Positions 1 through 6,979 of a stretch of 10,320 nt of DNA are shown here, in pieces (the first letter of the stretch is position 1; every line of letters begins with the position of its first letter). The stretch is taken from contig DKLF01000019.1 of assembly GCA_002455655.1 (NCBI GenBank), positions 1-10,320 of the forward strand. Direction: 5' to 3'. The notes under the pieces were generated by a model. It was not told where the DNA came from. It worked only from the letters and a program-made list of their open reading frames with translations, and searched no databases. The DNA comes from Oscillibacter sp. UBA6647. Lineage in GTDB: Bacteria > Bacillota > Clostridia > Oscillospirales > Oscillospiraceae. Both the position numbers and the translations under genes were made by a program.

Positions 1-94
1 GCCGGAAACCGCAGACTTTTAATTTGTTATTATACCTTTTTACGGCGAAATATGCAAGGACAAGCAAGACAGACACCGTAAAAGAACCGCCAAC

Positions 95-134
95 TATGTG
101 GAATTCATATAATTACTGGTATGTTTGTCGCATA
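95..134. promoter_or_regulatory. Two tandem TATG-N7-CATA operator-like dyads
   Basis: The interrupted palindrome TATG-N7-CATA occurs twice: at 95-109 (inner TGGAATT) and at 120-134 (inner TTTGTCG). The two start 25 bases apart, the arms are perfect in both copies, and the inner bases differ, as expected for protein half-sites. From a transcription start predicted near 169, the centres lie at about -67 and -42. A 15-base 4-7-4 dyad placed in pairs like this is typical of LysR-type regulators, although the strict T-N11-A rule is not met here. The second copy covers the place where a -35 box would be, which suits an activator that stands in for a weak -35. The regulator class is inferred; no regulator gene is in the window. 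Confidence 0.5.
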
Positions 135-153
135 AGCTGTTTTGCCCACGGCG

Positions 154-162
154 TGCTATAAT
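154..162 (+). promoter_or_regulatory. Extended -10 promoter of the opine dehydrogenase operon
   Basis: TGCTATAAT at 154-162 is a perfect TATAAT hexamer at 157-162 preceded by the extended -10 TGN. No good -35 hexamer lies 16-18 bases upstream (the stretch around 133-140 reads TAAGCTGT). This fits an extended -10 and/or activator-dependent promoter. Transcription would start near 168-170, giving a leader of about 38 bases before the ATG at 208. The rest of 1-153 is AT-rich; apart from the two dyads I see no convincing gene or terminator in it. Confidence 0.65.
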
Positions 163-207
163 AAGCAATTAAATCGGTAAAGAATTTAGGGGATGAGGAG
201 GAATACA

Positions 208-1284
208 ATGTTGAAGTTTGCGATTATCGGCGCGGGTGCGGGTGGGCAGAGTATGGCGACCATCCTGACGGACAAGGGATACGGCGTTCGGCTGTATGAC
301 ATTGACAAGGATAAAATAAGCCGCCTGCGGGAGCTGAAAGCCATAAAGGTGACCGGCGTGATCCAGTGCGAGGCCGCGCCCGAGGTGATTACCGACAGCA
401 TGGAAGAGGTGATGGAAGGCGCGGATGTGGTGATGATTGTCTCCACCACCGACGCACACAGAAGCATTGCCAATGCGTGCAAGCCTTATCTCAGAGACGG
501 GCAGATTGTCATGCTCAATCCCGGCCACTGCGGCGGTGCGCTGGAACTTGCAAACATTCTGCGGGGCGAGGGCGGCTGCGGCAAGGATTTGATCATTGCC
601 GAGGCGGGCGATTTGATGTACGGCTGCCGCAGCTATGAGCTTGGCAATATTCTGCATACCGGGCTGAAGGTCAGCGTGTCGGTGGCTACACTGCCCGCGG
701 GGGACGTGGACCGCCTGATGGAAGTGCTGGGGCCTGTGTTCCCCTGCCTGAAGCCTGCCGCCAATGTTCTTGAAACCGGCTTCCGGGCGGCGGGAGCCAT
801 GCTGCACCCCATTCCAAGCCTGATGAACGTCAACAAGATGGATTTGGGCGAGAGCTACGACTATTACATGGAGGGCATCACCCCCCACATTGCAGATATC
901 ATCACGGCATGCGACAAGGAGCGGGTGGCGGTGTGCAAAGCCCTTGGAGTGGATGCGCTGGACCTTGGCGGCATGCTGACCAAGACCTACAAGCTGGAGC
1001 CAAAGAACAGCCTGTACGAGCTGATTCAGAGCATTGAATCCTATCGCGCACTGCGCAATCCCACCAACACCAGCCACCGCTTCATTGTGGAGGACACCAT
1101 GTCCGGCCTTGTTCCGCTGGCTTCCGTGGGCCACGAGCTGGGCATTTCCACGCCGATGACGGACGCGTTTGTCAGCCTTGCGGGGGCCGTGTGCGGCAGG
1201 GACTTCTGGTCGGAGGGCCGCACGGCGGAAAAGCTGGGCTTTACCGGCAAGACGCTGGAACAGATTCACGAAATGGTGCGCTGA
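208..1284 (+). CDS. Opine dehydrogenase family protein (NAD(P)-dependent)
   Basis: This 358-residue cytosolic enzyme has the two-domain plan of octopine/nopaline and N-(1-D-carboxylethyl)-L-norvaline dehydrogenases, and nearly the same length as the latter. The family reversibly couples reductive condensation of an amino acid with a 2-keto acid to NAD(P)H oxidation. The N-terminal Rossmann fold shows GAGAGG at residues 8-13, and an acidic residue after the second strand (Asp31) suggests NADH over NADPH. The C-terminal octopine-dehydrogenase domain begins near residue 185. It carries the His-Pro element at His200-Pro201, where the family's catalytic His sits, and later YYMEGITP (219-226) and VEDTMSGLVPL (294-304). 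The start at 208 is chosen because AGGAGG (196-201) lies 6 bases upstream; an in-frame ATG at 193 would put that site inside the gene. It is first in the operon, 126 bases before the importer genes, which suggests breakdown of an imported opine-like compound. Substrate unknown. Confidence 0.88.
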   Translation: MLKFAIIGAGAGGQSMATILTDKGYGVRLYDIDKDKISRLRELKAIKVTGVIQCEAAPEVITDSMEEVMEGADVVMIVSTTDAHRSIANACKPYLRDGQIVMLNPGHCGGALELANILRGEGGCGKDLIIAEAGDLMYGCRSYELGNILHTGLKVSVSVATLPAGDVDRLMEVLGPVFPCLKPAANVLETGFRAAGAMLHPIPSLMNVNKMDLGESYDYYMEGITPHIADIITACDKERVAVCKALGVDALDLGGMLTKTYKLEPKNSLYELIQSIESYRALRNPTNTSHRFIVEDTMSGLVPLASVGHELGISTPMTDAFVSLAGAVCGRDFWSEGRTAEKLGFTGKTLEQIHEMVR

Positions 1285-1310
1285 GGCGCAGAGGGAAAAC
1301 AGTTTGAGCA

Positions 1311-1379
1311 TGTCGGGCACGCCAAAAGCCAGGAGCGCCCGGCACGGAAACCAAATCCGGCAATAACCGATTTTCGGTT
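1311..1379 (+). promoter_or_regulatory. Two hairpins in the gap before the binding-protein gene
   Basis: The 126-base gap 1285-1410 can form an 8-pair stem with one G-U pair (1311-1318 with 1337-1344, loop of 18). It can also form a compact 6-pair hairpin AACCGA-TTT-TCGGTT (1365-1379). Neither is followed by a run of T, so these are not intrinsic terminators. They may mark an RNA processing or stabilising site that helps set a higher level of the downstream binding-protein message. No promoter with two good boxes was found in the gap. Confidence 0.3.
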
Positions 1380-1410
1380 TCATTGTAAAAACAAAAAGGA
1401 GAGAAGATGT

Positions 1411-2985
1411 ATGAAAAAGTTAGCAAGAGTCTTCGCAATGCTGCTGTGCGTCTGCATGCTGGCAACCGCCTGCGGCGGCAACACCCCCTCCCAGTCCGGC
1501 GGCGGTAGCGCCGGGGCCTCCCCTGTGAAGGATACGCTGGTGGTTGCGGTTCAGGCTGATATGGCGGACAAGGACCCCATCAACGGCTCTACCACCAACG
1601 ACACCGTGAAGGTCAAGGCGCAGGTCTACGAGACGCTGATCGAGCGCACCGTGCCGGAGCAGGAATATAAGTCTCTGCTTGCCGAAAAGTGGGAGTTTAA
1701 CGAAGACGCCACCGAGCTGACCATCACTCTGCGCGAAGGCATCAAAACCCACAACGGCGAGACGCTGACCGCGGAGGACTGCCTGTTCTCGCTCAACTGC
1801 CTGCGGGAGAGCGCCAACAAGTCCGTCACCGACCACATGGATTTGGAGAAGAGCCATGTGGTGGACGAGCGTACCTTTGTCATCGTGATGGACGAGGTGT
1901 ACATGCCCGTGATTGCCAACCTCTCCTATCCCACCTGCGTCATGTTTAGCAAAAAGGGCTATGAGGAGAACAATGGCGACTGGGCCACCATGGACATCGG
2001 AACCGGCCCCTATACCTGGGGCGACTGGTCCATCGGCAGCAGCATCAAGATGGCCGCTTTCGGCGACTATTACGTGGAGGGTCAGCCCGCCATCAAGAAT
2101 CTTGAGTTTAAGGTGATCTCCGAGGACGGCAACCGTTACATCGAGGTGGAAACCGGCGGCGCGGACCTGTGCTATAACCTGTCCGGCGTGGATATCGAGG
2201 CCGCCGGCGCCAACCCCGACGTGGAGGTGTTCCGCGAGTACACCATGGACAACTGCTATCTGAGCTTCAACCAGCGCAACGAGCCCTTCAATGATGTCCG
2301 CGTCCGTCAGGCCATTGCCTACGCGCTGGATATCGAGGGCGCATGGAAGGTCTGCATGGACGGCGTGGGCCAGCCCGCCAAGGGCCTGCTGCCCGACAAC
2401 ATCACCGACTCCATCGCTAAGACCGACTCTCCCTATCATGTGGACTATCCCGTTTACAAGTACAATCTTGAAAAGGCCAAGGAGCTGCTGGCTGAGGCGG
2501 GTTATCCCAACGGCTTCTCCTGCCGCTATCACGTGGGTCATATGGCTCTGCGTCAGGCCTACGGCGAGTTTTTTGCCAACGCGCTGAAGCAGATCGGCAT
2601 CAATGTGGAAATCGTTGCTCTGGACGCGGCCACCAACTCTCAGGCGCTGAAGGTGGAGCACAACTTTGATATCTACACCTGGGGCATTGCCGCCACCAAC
2701 GGCGATATCGACTTTGCCAACCGCTTCTTCTATACCGACGCCGTCAACAACATCTTTGGGTACAGTGACCCCGACATGGACGCCATGATCGTGGCCGCCG
2801 CCAGAGAGATTGACCCCGCCAAGCGCAGCGAGCTGAATGCAGCCATTCAGCAGAAGGCGCTGGACGAGTGTATCATTGTCCCCATTTATCAGCAGGAGGA
2901 TATCTACTGCCATTCCACCAGCCTCCAGGGACTGCGCAACGGCGCCTATCAGTCTCCTCTGCTGAAATACTGCTACTTCGAATAA
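1411..2985 (+). CDS. ABC transporter substrate-binding lipoprotein, family 5 (Opp/Dpp/Nik type)
   Basis: This extracellular ligand-binding protein is anchored by a lipid and delivers its ligand to the permeases encoded next door. It has 524 residues, usual for solute-binding family 5. Residues 1-20 are a lipoprotein signal (charged KK, hydrophobic core, then LATA) ending at the lipid-bearing Cys21. A Gly/Ser linker at about 22-38 follows. The mature domain shows family marks: GTGPY (197-201), DVRVRQAIAYALD (295-307) and AEAGYPNGF (361-369). Near 422-434 it reads YTWGIAATNGDID. In E. coli DppA, as I recall it, the matching stretch is WTGDNGDPD, and its Asp408 pairs with the peptide amino group; here Thr429 appears to take that place. 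This argues against an ordinary di- or tripeptide ligand. The start is set by AGGAGAG at 1397-1403, 7 bases upstream. A stem-loop follows the stop codon, so this gene is probably expressed more than the permeases. Confidence 0.93.
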   Translation: MKKLARVFAMLLCVCMLATACGGNTPSQSGGGSAGASPVKDTLVVAVQADMADKDPINGSTTNDTVKVKAQVYETLIERTVPEQEYKSLLAEKWEFNEDATELTITLREGIKTHNGETLTAEDCLFSLNCLRESANKSVTDHMDLEKSHVVDERTFVIVMDEVYMPVIANLSYPTCVMFSKKGYEENNGDWATMDIGTGPYTWGDWSIGSSIKMAAFGDYYVEGQPAIKNLEFKVISEDGNRYIEVETGGADLCYNLSGVDIEAAGANPDVEVFREYTMDNCYLSFNQRNEPFNDVRVRQAIAYALDIEGAWKVCMDGVGQPAKGLLPDNITDSIAKTDSPYHVDYPVYKYNLEKAKELLAEAGYPNGFSCRYHVGHMALRQAYGEFFANALKQIGINVEIVALDAATNSQALKVEHNFDIYTWGIAATNGDIDFANRFFYTDAVNNIFGYSDPDMDAMIVAAAREIDPAKRSELNAAIQQKALDECIIVPIYQQEDIYCHSTSLQGLRNGAYQSPLLKYCYFE

Positions 2986-3033
2986 GCATTCCTGCCGGAA
3001 AGGCAATTTAGGAACAGAGAAACGGGAACAGGG

Positions 3034-3081
3034 AAAAGGCGGGGCGAATAATTCCTTCATATTATTTGCCCCGTCCTTTTT
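3034..3081 (+). terminator. Stem-loop after the binding-protein gene (partial terminator/attenuator)
   Basis: A 13-pair stem with one G-U pair (3040-3052 with 3061-3073, loop TCCTTCAT) is flanked by AAAAGG on the left and TCCTTTTT on the right. The flanks extend the stem with one bulge and provide the T-run. It looks like an intrinsic terminator. The importer's permease and ATPase genes follow in the same direction without a convincing new promoter, so it probably works as a partial terminator or 3' stabiliser. Such stem-loops are a common way to make more binding protein than membrane parts. Confidence 0.75.
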
Positions 3082-3152
3082 ATCCCATGCTGCGGCATAA
3101 ACAGCGGGCAATTGACACAGTTGGCCGCGACGGTTGAATGAGGGAAAACGAA

Positions 3153-4133
3153 ATGCTGAAATACATATTAAAGCGCCTGCTGTGGATCATACCGGTTTTA
3201 ATCGGCGTGACCATCATCGTGTTTACAATTCTCTACTTTTCTCCCGGCGACCCCGCGTATCTCGCCCTGGGCGACAACGCCACGCCGGAGTCCGTGGAGG
3301 CCTATCGCATTGAAATGGGTATCAACGGCGGCTATTGGGAGCGTCTGGGCAACACCTTGCTGGGGCTGATTCAGGGCGATCTGGGCCTGTCCTTCCGCTC
3401 CAAAACCCCGGTCATCAACGAGCTGATCGTCCGCTTCAAAGTCACCTTCGACATCTCCGCCTGGAGCATTGTTCTGGGCATTATACTGGGAATTTTCTTC
3501 GGAATCATATCGGCGCTGAAGCAGAACACCATTTGGGACTCGCTGTCCACAGGCTGCGCGCTGTTCGGCATTTCCATGCCGATGTTCTGGCAGGGCCTGA
3601 TGCTGATTTTGATTTTTTCCGTGACGCTGAACTGGCTTCCCCCCTCAGGGTACGGCGATAGCTGGAAGCAGATGGTGCTGCCGGTCATCGCGCTGGGCGT
3701 AAACTCCTCCGCCACCATCATGCGTACCACCCGCAGCTCCATGCTGGAGGTGATGCGTCAGGACTATATCCGCACCGCCAAGGCCAAGGGCCAGACCTAC
3801 TGGGTGGTGGTGCTGCGCCACGCCCTGAAAAACGCCATGATTCCCATTGTCACGGTCATCGGCCTGCAAATGGGCACGCTCTTGGCGGGCTCCATCGTCA
3901 CGGAGGCCATTTTCTCCATCGCGGGCGTGGGCAAATATCTGGTGGATTCCATGCTGGCAAGAGATTATAACGCGGTGCAGGGCTGCGTGCTGCTGATTGC
4001 CTTTGTGTCCGCGATTTTGAACCTGCTGGTGGACATTATCTATACCTTTATCGATCCCCGTATGAAAACCATGTATGAGAGCGAGTCTGGATTTAAGCTC
4101 TTTAAACGGAAAGGAGCTGGTCAAAATGGCTAA
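3153..4133 (+). CDS. ABC transporter permease, DppB/OppB type
   Basis: This integral membrane protein forms one half of the translocation channel of the importer. It has 326 residues. The N-terminal MLKYILKRLLWIIPVL and the PGDPAYLALG after the first membrane segment (31-40) are typical of the DppB/OppB half. About six membrane helices are expected, at roughly 8-29, 103-125, 135-157, 173-190, 230-250 and 276-299. The cytoplasmic EAA loop that docks an ATPase is at about 202-228 (RQDYIRTAKAKG...ALKNA), and the protein ends with the family's IDPRMK (300-305). The start at 3153 follows GAGGG (3140-3144) and gives the conserved MLKYIL beginning; an ATG at 3138 is in frame but would overlap that site. 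It overlaps the next gene by 8 bases, a sign of translational coupling. Confidence 0.93.
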   Translation: MLKYILKRLLWIIPVLIGVTIIVFTILYFSPGDPAYLALGDNATPESVEAYRIEMGINGGYWERLGNTLLGLIQGDLGLSFRSKTPVINELIVRFKVTFDISAWSIVLGIILGIFFGIISALKQNTIWDSLSTGCALFGISMPMFWQGLMLILIFSVTLNWLPPSGYGDSWKQMVLPVIALGVNSSATIMRTTRSSMLEVMRQDYIRTAKAKGQTYWVVVLRHALKNAMIPIVTVIGLQMGTLLAGSIVTEAIFSIAGVGKYLVDSMLARDYNAVQGCVLLIAFVSAILNLLVDIIYTFIDPRMKTMYESESGFKLFKRKGAGQNG

Positions 4134-4986
4134 AAGCAAGGAAAGGAAGCACACCATGCTGGCGGAAATCTGGCGCCGCTTTAAAAAGAATCGGCAGGCC
4201 GTCGTGGGTCTGGTGGTGCTGGTCCTGTTCGTTCTGGTGGCCATTTTCGCAGACCAGATCGCTCCCTACGGTTATGACGAGCAGGACGCTGCCCGCGCCC
4301 AGATCGCCCCCTGTGCCGAGTATATTTTCGGCACGGACAATTTGGGCCGCGACGTGTTCAGCCGCATCGTGTACGGCAGCCGGTACTCCCTGTCCATCGG
4401 CTTTCTGGCCGTTGGCATCTCCGTGCTGACCGGAGGGCTTCTGGGCGTCATTGCCGCCTATTATCCCAAGCTTGACAACATCATCATGCGGGCCATGGAC
4501 CTGTTTATGGCCATTCCCCAGATGCTGCTGGCCATGTGCATCGTGTCCGCGCTGGGGGGAAGCCTTTTTAATCTTATGCTGGCGGTTGGCCTTTCCTCAA
4601 CGCCGAAGTTTGCCCGGGTGGTGCGGGCCTCGGTGCTGTCCACCCGGGAGCAGGAATTTGTGGAAGCCGCCCGCGCCATCGGCGCCAGCAATTTTCGCAT
4701 CATCCTGCATCACATTCTGCCCAACTCCATCTCGCCCCTCATCGTGCAGGCTACGCTGAATATGGCGGGCGCGATTATCTCCGCTTCTGCTCTGAGCTTT
4801 TTGGGCTTCGGCATTCAGGCGCCCAAGCCGGAGTGGGGCGCCATGCTGTCCGCCGGGCGCAAATATATCCGCACCCTGCCGTATCTCACCGTCATTCCCG
4901 GCCTTGCCATCATGGCCGTGGTGTACGCGCTGAACGTGGTGGGCGACGGCCTGCGGGATTGTTTGGATCCCAGATTGAAAAAGTGA
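4126..4986 (+). CDS. ABC transporter permease, DppC/OppC type
   Basis: This is the second channel half, paired with the DppB-type permease. It has 286 residues, the usual length. It starts with a short basic cytoplasmic tail (AEIWRRFKKNRQA), then the first membrane helix (about 25-45). Next comes the family signature FGTDNLGRDVFSRIVYGSR (68-86). The EAA loop is at 174-200 (REQEFVEAARAIGASNF...HHILPN), and the protein ends with VGDGLRDCLDPRLK (272-285). The start at 4126 is set by AAGGAG (4111-4116); an upstream in-frame ATG at 4075 would only add residues lying inside the preceding gene. The stop is 13 bases before the first ATPase gene. Confidence 0.94.
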   Translation: MAKSKERKHTMLAEIWRRFKKNRQAVVGLVVLVLFVLVAIFADQIAPYGYDEQDAARAQIAPCAEYIFGTDNLGRDVFSRIVYGSRYSLSIGFLAVGISVLTGGLLGVIAAYYPKLDNIIMRAMDLFMAIPQMLLAMCIVSALGGSLFNLMLAVGLSSTPKFARVVRASVLSTREQEFVEAARAIGASNFRIILHHILPNSISPLIVQATLNMAGAIISASALSFLGFGIQAPKPEWGAMLSAGRKYIRTLPYLTVIPGLAIMAVVYALNVVGDGLRDCLDPRLKK

Positions 4987-4999
4987 GGAGGGACGGACA

Positions 5000-5974
5000 A
5001 TGGCTGAAAAGATACTGGACGTTCAGAATCTGGAAATTCGCTACGTAACCGACGAAGAGACGGTTTACGCGGTAAACGATGTGAGCTTTACACTGGAGAA
5101 GGGCGAAAGCATTGGCCTTGTGGGCGAAACCGGTGCGGGCAAAACCACCACGGCGCTGGGCATTATGGGCCTTGTGCCCGACCCGCCGGGAGAAATCGTG
5201 GGCGGCTCCATCTTCTTTGACGGGGAGGACCTGCTTAAGCTGCCCGAAAAGCAGATGCGGGCTATCCGGGGCGGGAAAATCTCCATGATTTTTCAGGACC
5301 CCATGACCTCCCTGAACCCAGTGATGACCGTGGGCGAGCAAATTGCGGAGGTGGTGCTGCTGCACAACAAAATTTCCAAGGCCGAGGCCAGAAAACGGGC
5401 CATGGAAATGCTGGAGCAGGTGGGTATTCCCGCCGCCCGGTGCGACGATTATCCCCACCAGTTTTCCGGCGGCATGAAGCAGCGGGTAGTCATCGCCATC
5501 GCGCTTGCGTGCAGTCCCGAGCTGCTGATTGCCGACGAGCCGACCACCGCGCTGGATGTGACCATTCAGGCGCAGGTGCTGGAGCTGATGCGCAAGTTGC
5601 AGGCGGAGTATAACACCTCGCTGATTCTCATTACTCACGATCTGGGCGTGGTGGCCAAGGTCTGCGACAAGGTGGCGGTGGTGTATGCCGGTGAAATCAT
5701 CGAATACGGCACGCTGGAGGACATCTACACCGACAAGCGCCATGTCTATACAGTGGGCCTGTTCGAATCCCTTCCCGACATTGAGAAGGAAACCGCCAGC
5801 CTGAAGGTGATTCCCGGCGCGGTACCCGACCCGGCCAACCTGCCCAAGGGCTGCAAGTTCCACCCAAGATGCACCGAGGCCACGGACGCGTGCCGGGACG
5901 AGCCGATTCCGTTTGTGAAGATTTCAGAAACCCACAGTGTCCGCTGCAACCGGTTCGGCAGCGCGGAGGTATAA
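5000..5974 (+). CDS. ABC transporter ATP-binding protein, DppD/OppD type
   Basis: One of two different ATPases that power the importer on the cytoplasmic face; 324 residues. All nucleotide-binding elements are present. Walker A is GETGAGKT (42-49), the Q-loop Gln99, the signature FSGGMKQR (155-162), and Walker B LLIADE (175-180) with catalytic Glu180. The D-loop is ALD (184-186) and the switch His is His213. Residues from about 245 form the C-terminal extension of oligopeptide ATPases, with four Cys spaced C285-x5-C291-x6-C298-x17-C316. An equivalent four-Cys site has been reported to hold an iron-sulfur cluster in a mycobacterial OppD. AGGAGGG (4986-4992) sits 7 bases before the ATG. One base separates its stop from the start of the second ATPase, so the two are surely cotranslated. 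Confidence 0.95.
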   Translation: MAEKILDVQNLEIRYVTDEETVYAVNDVSFTLEKGESIGLVGETGAGKTTTALGIMGLVPDPPGEIVGGSIFFDGEDLLKLPEKQMRAIRGGKISMIFQDPMTSLNPVMTVGEQIAEVVLLHNKISKAEARKRAMEMLEQVGIPAARCDDYPHQFSGGMKQRVVIAIALACSPELLIADEPTTALDVTIQAQVLELMRKLQAEYNTSLILITHDLGVVAKVCDKVAVVYAGEIIEYGTLEDIYTDKRHVYTVGLFESLPDIEKETASLKVIPGAVPDPANLPKGCKFHPRCTEATDACRDEPIPFVKISETHSVRCNRFGSAEV

Positions 5975-5975
5975 T

Positions 5976-6938
5976 ATGGCGGAAATTTTAAGAGTTGAAA
6001 ACCTGAAAAAGCATTTTAACACCCGCAAGGGCGTGCTCCACGCGGTGGACGGCGTGACCTTCGGCGTGCAGGAGGGGCAGACGCTGGGCATCGTGGGCGA
6101 GTCCGGCTGCGGAAAGTCAACGCTGGGCCGGGTGATTCTTCACCTCCACGAAAAAACCGCCGGCAAAATTATCTTCAAGGGTGAAGACATCTCCGATGTG
6201 TCCCAGGCCAAGCTGAAAAAGCTGCGGGAGGACATGCAGATTATTTTTCAGGACCCCTATGCCTCCCTGAACCCCAGAATGACCGTGGGAGATATTATCG
6301 GCGAGCCTTTAAAAATTTACAAGAAGTGCGAAAGCAAGGAAGCGCTGCAAAAAAAAGTCCGGGAAACCATGGACGTGGTGGGCCTTGCGGAGCGGACCTT
6401 TCATCTCTATCCCCACGAGCTGGACGGCGGCCGCCGCCAGCGGGTGGGCACAGCCCGGGCGCTGATTCTGGACCCCAAGCTTATCGTCTGCGACGAGCCG
6501 GTGTCCGCGCTGGACGTGTCCATTCAGGCCCAGATTCTGAACCTGATGATGGATTTGCAGAAGGAGCGGAACCTGACCTATCTGTTCATCACCCACAATT
6601 TGTCCGTGGTGAAGCACATTTCCGACGACATCACCGTGATGTATCTGGGGCAGATGGTAGAAAAGGCGAAGTCTTCCGAGATTTTCGCACATCAGTACCA
6701 CCCCTATACCAAGGCGCTGATTTCCGCCATCCCCCTGCCCAAGTTTAACGCGCCCGACAATCAGATTATTCTCAAGGGCGAAATCACCTCTCCCATCAAT
6801 GTGACAAAGTCCTGCCGGTTTGCGCCCCGGTGCAACTATGCAAAGCCCGAGTGCTTTCATTCCGAGCCGGGGTTGGAGGAGATTTCCAAGGACCACTTTG
6901 TCAAGTGCCACTTTGTGCGGGAGATCAACGGCCTGTAA
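5976..6938 (+). CDS. ABC transporter ATP-binding protein, DppF/OppF type, with variant signature
   Basis: The second ATPase of the importer; 320 residues. It has Walker A GESGCGKST (41-49), Q-loop Gln92, Walker B LIVCDE (169-174) with Glu174, the D-loop ALD (178-180) and switch His207. The signature reads LDGGRRQR (149-156) rather than the standard LSGGQRQR. Asp150 thus replaces the Ser that touches the ATP gamma-phosphate in the partner's site. In the heterodimer this would affect the site built with the DppD-type Walker A. From memory such DGGRRQR versions recur in a Clostridia branch, so it is probably natural and not an error. The C-terminal extension repeats the four-Cys spacing of its partner (C280-x5-C286-x6-C293-x17-C311). 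The start at 5976 follows GGAGGT (5965-5970); an earlier in-frame ATG at 5937 lies inside the preceding gene and is not used. Confidence 0.94.
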   Translation: MAEILRVENLKKHFNTRKGVLHAVDGVTFGVQEGQTLGIVGESGCGKSTLGRVILHLHEKTAGKIIFKGEDISDVSQAKLKKLREDMQIIFQDPYASLNPRMTVGDIIGEPLKIYKKCESKEALQKKVRETMDVVGLAERTFHLYPHELDGGRRQRVGTARALILDPKLIVCDEPVSALDVSIQAQILNLMMDLQKERNLTYLFITHNLSVVKHISDDITVMYLGQMVEKAKSSEIFAHQYHPYTKALISAIPLPKFNAPDNQIILKGEITSPINVTKSCRFAPRCNYAKPECFHSEPGLEEISKDHFVKCHFVREINGL

Positions 6939-6966
6939 AACGGTGCGCCGCCGTTTCAGCGGCGCA
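6938..6966 (+). promoter_or_regulatory. Overlapping alternative hairpins before the PLP-enzyme gene
   Basis: The 41-base gap between the second ATPase and the PLP enzyme holds a perfect 8-pair GC-rich stem, TGCGCCGC (6944-6951) with GCGGCGCA (6959-6966), loop of 7. A competing 6-pair stem joins AAACGG (6938-6943) with CCGTTT (6951-6956). The two cannot fully form together. No T-run follows; instead the ribosome binding site AAAGGAG (6968-6974) begins one base after the stronger stem. A role in message stability or in tuning translation of the next gene is possible but unproven. Confidence 0.35.
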
Positions 6967-6979
6967 TAAAGGAGCATTT

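Noticed and set aside
108..113. A second TATAAT as an alternative -10 box
   Set aside because: No -35-like sequence lies 16-18 bases upstream and no extended TGN precedes it; the element at 154-162 is much better.
3..161. Open frame across the first 159 bases as the end of an upstream gene
   Set aside because: It is AT-rich, has no recognisable protein content, and runs through the promoter and both dyads.
193..207. Upstream in-frame ATG giving a 363-residue opine dehydrogenase
   Set aside because: It would place the AGGAGG ribosome binding site inside the gene and add five residues before the normal Rossmann start.
1420..3111. Long minus-strand open frame (563 codons) opposite the binding-protein gene, and a similar one at 169-1383
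   Set aside because: They lie opposite well-recognised genes in GC-rich DNA, their products (rich in His, Gly and Gln, low complexity) resemble no family, and no ribosome binding site supports them.
3112..3139. TTGACA (3112-3117) with TTGAAT 16 bases downstream, as a promoter for the permease genes
   Set aside because: The -10 box is poor (4/6) and transcription would start at about 3146, after the ribosome binding site GAGGG and only a few bases before the ATG at 3153.
208..6938. A staphylopine-like metallophore system (opine dehydrogenase beside a Cnt-type importer)
   Set aside because: The gene pairing is similar, but the dehydrogenase resembles the octopine/CENDH family, and no nicotianamine synthase-like gene, His racemase or exporter is present in the window. 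It stays possible only if those genes lie outside.
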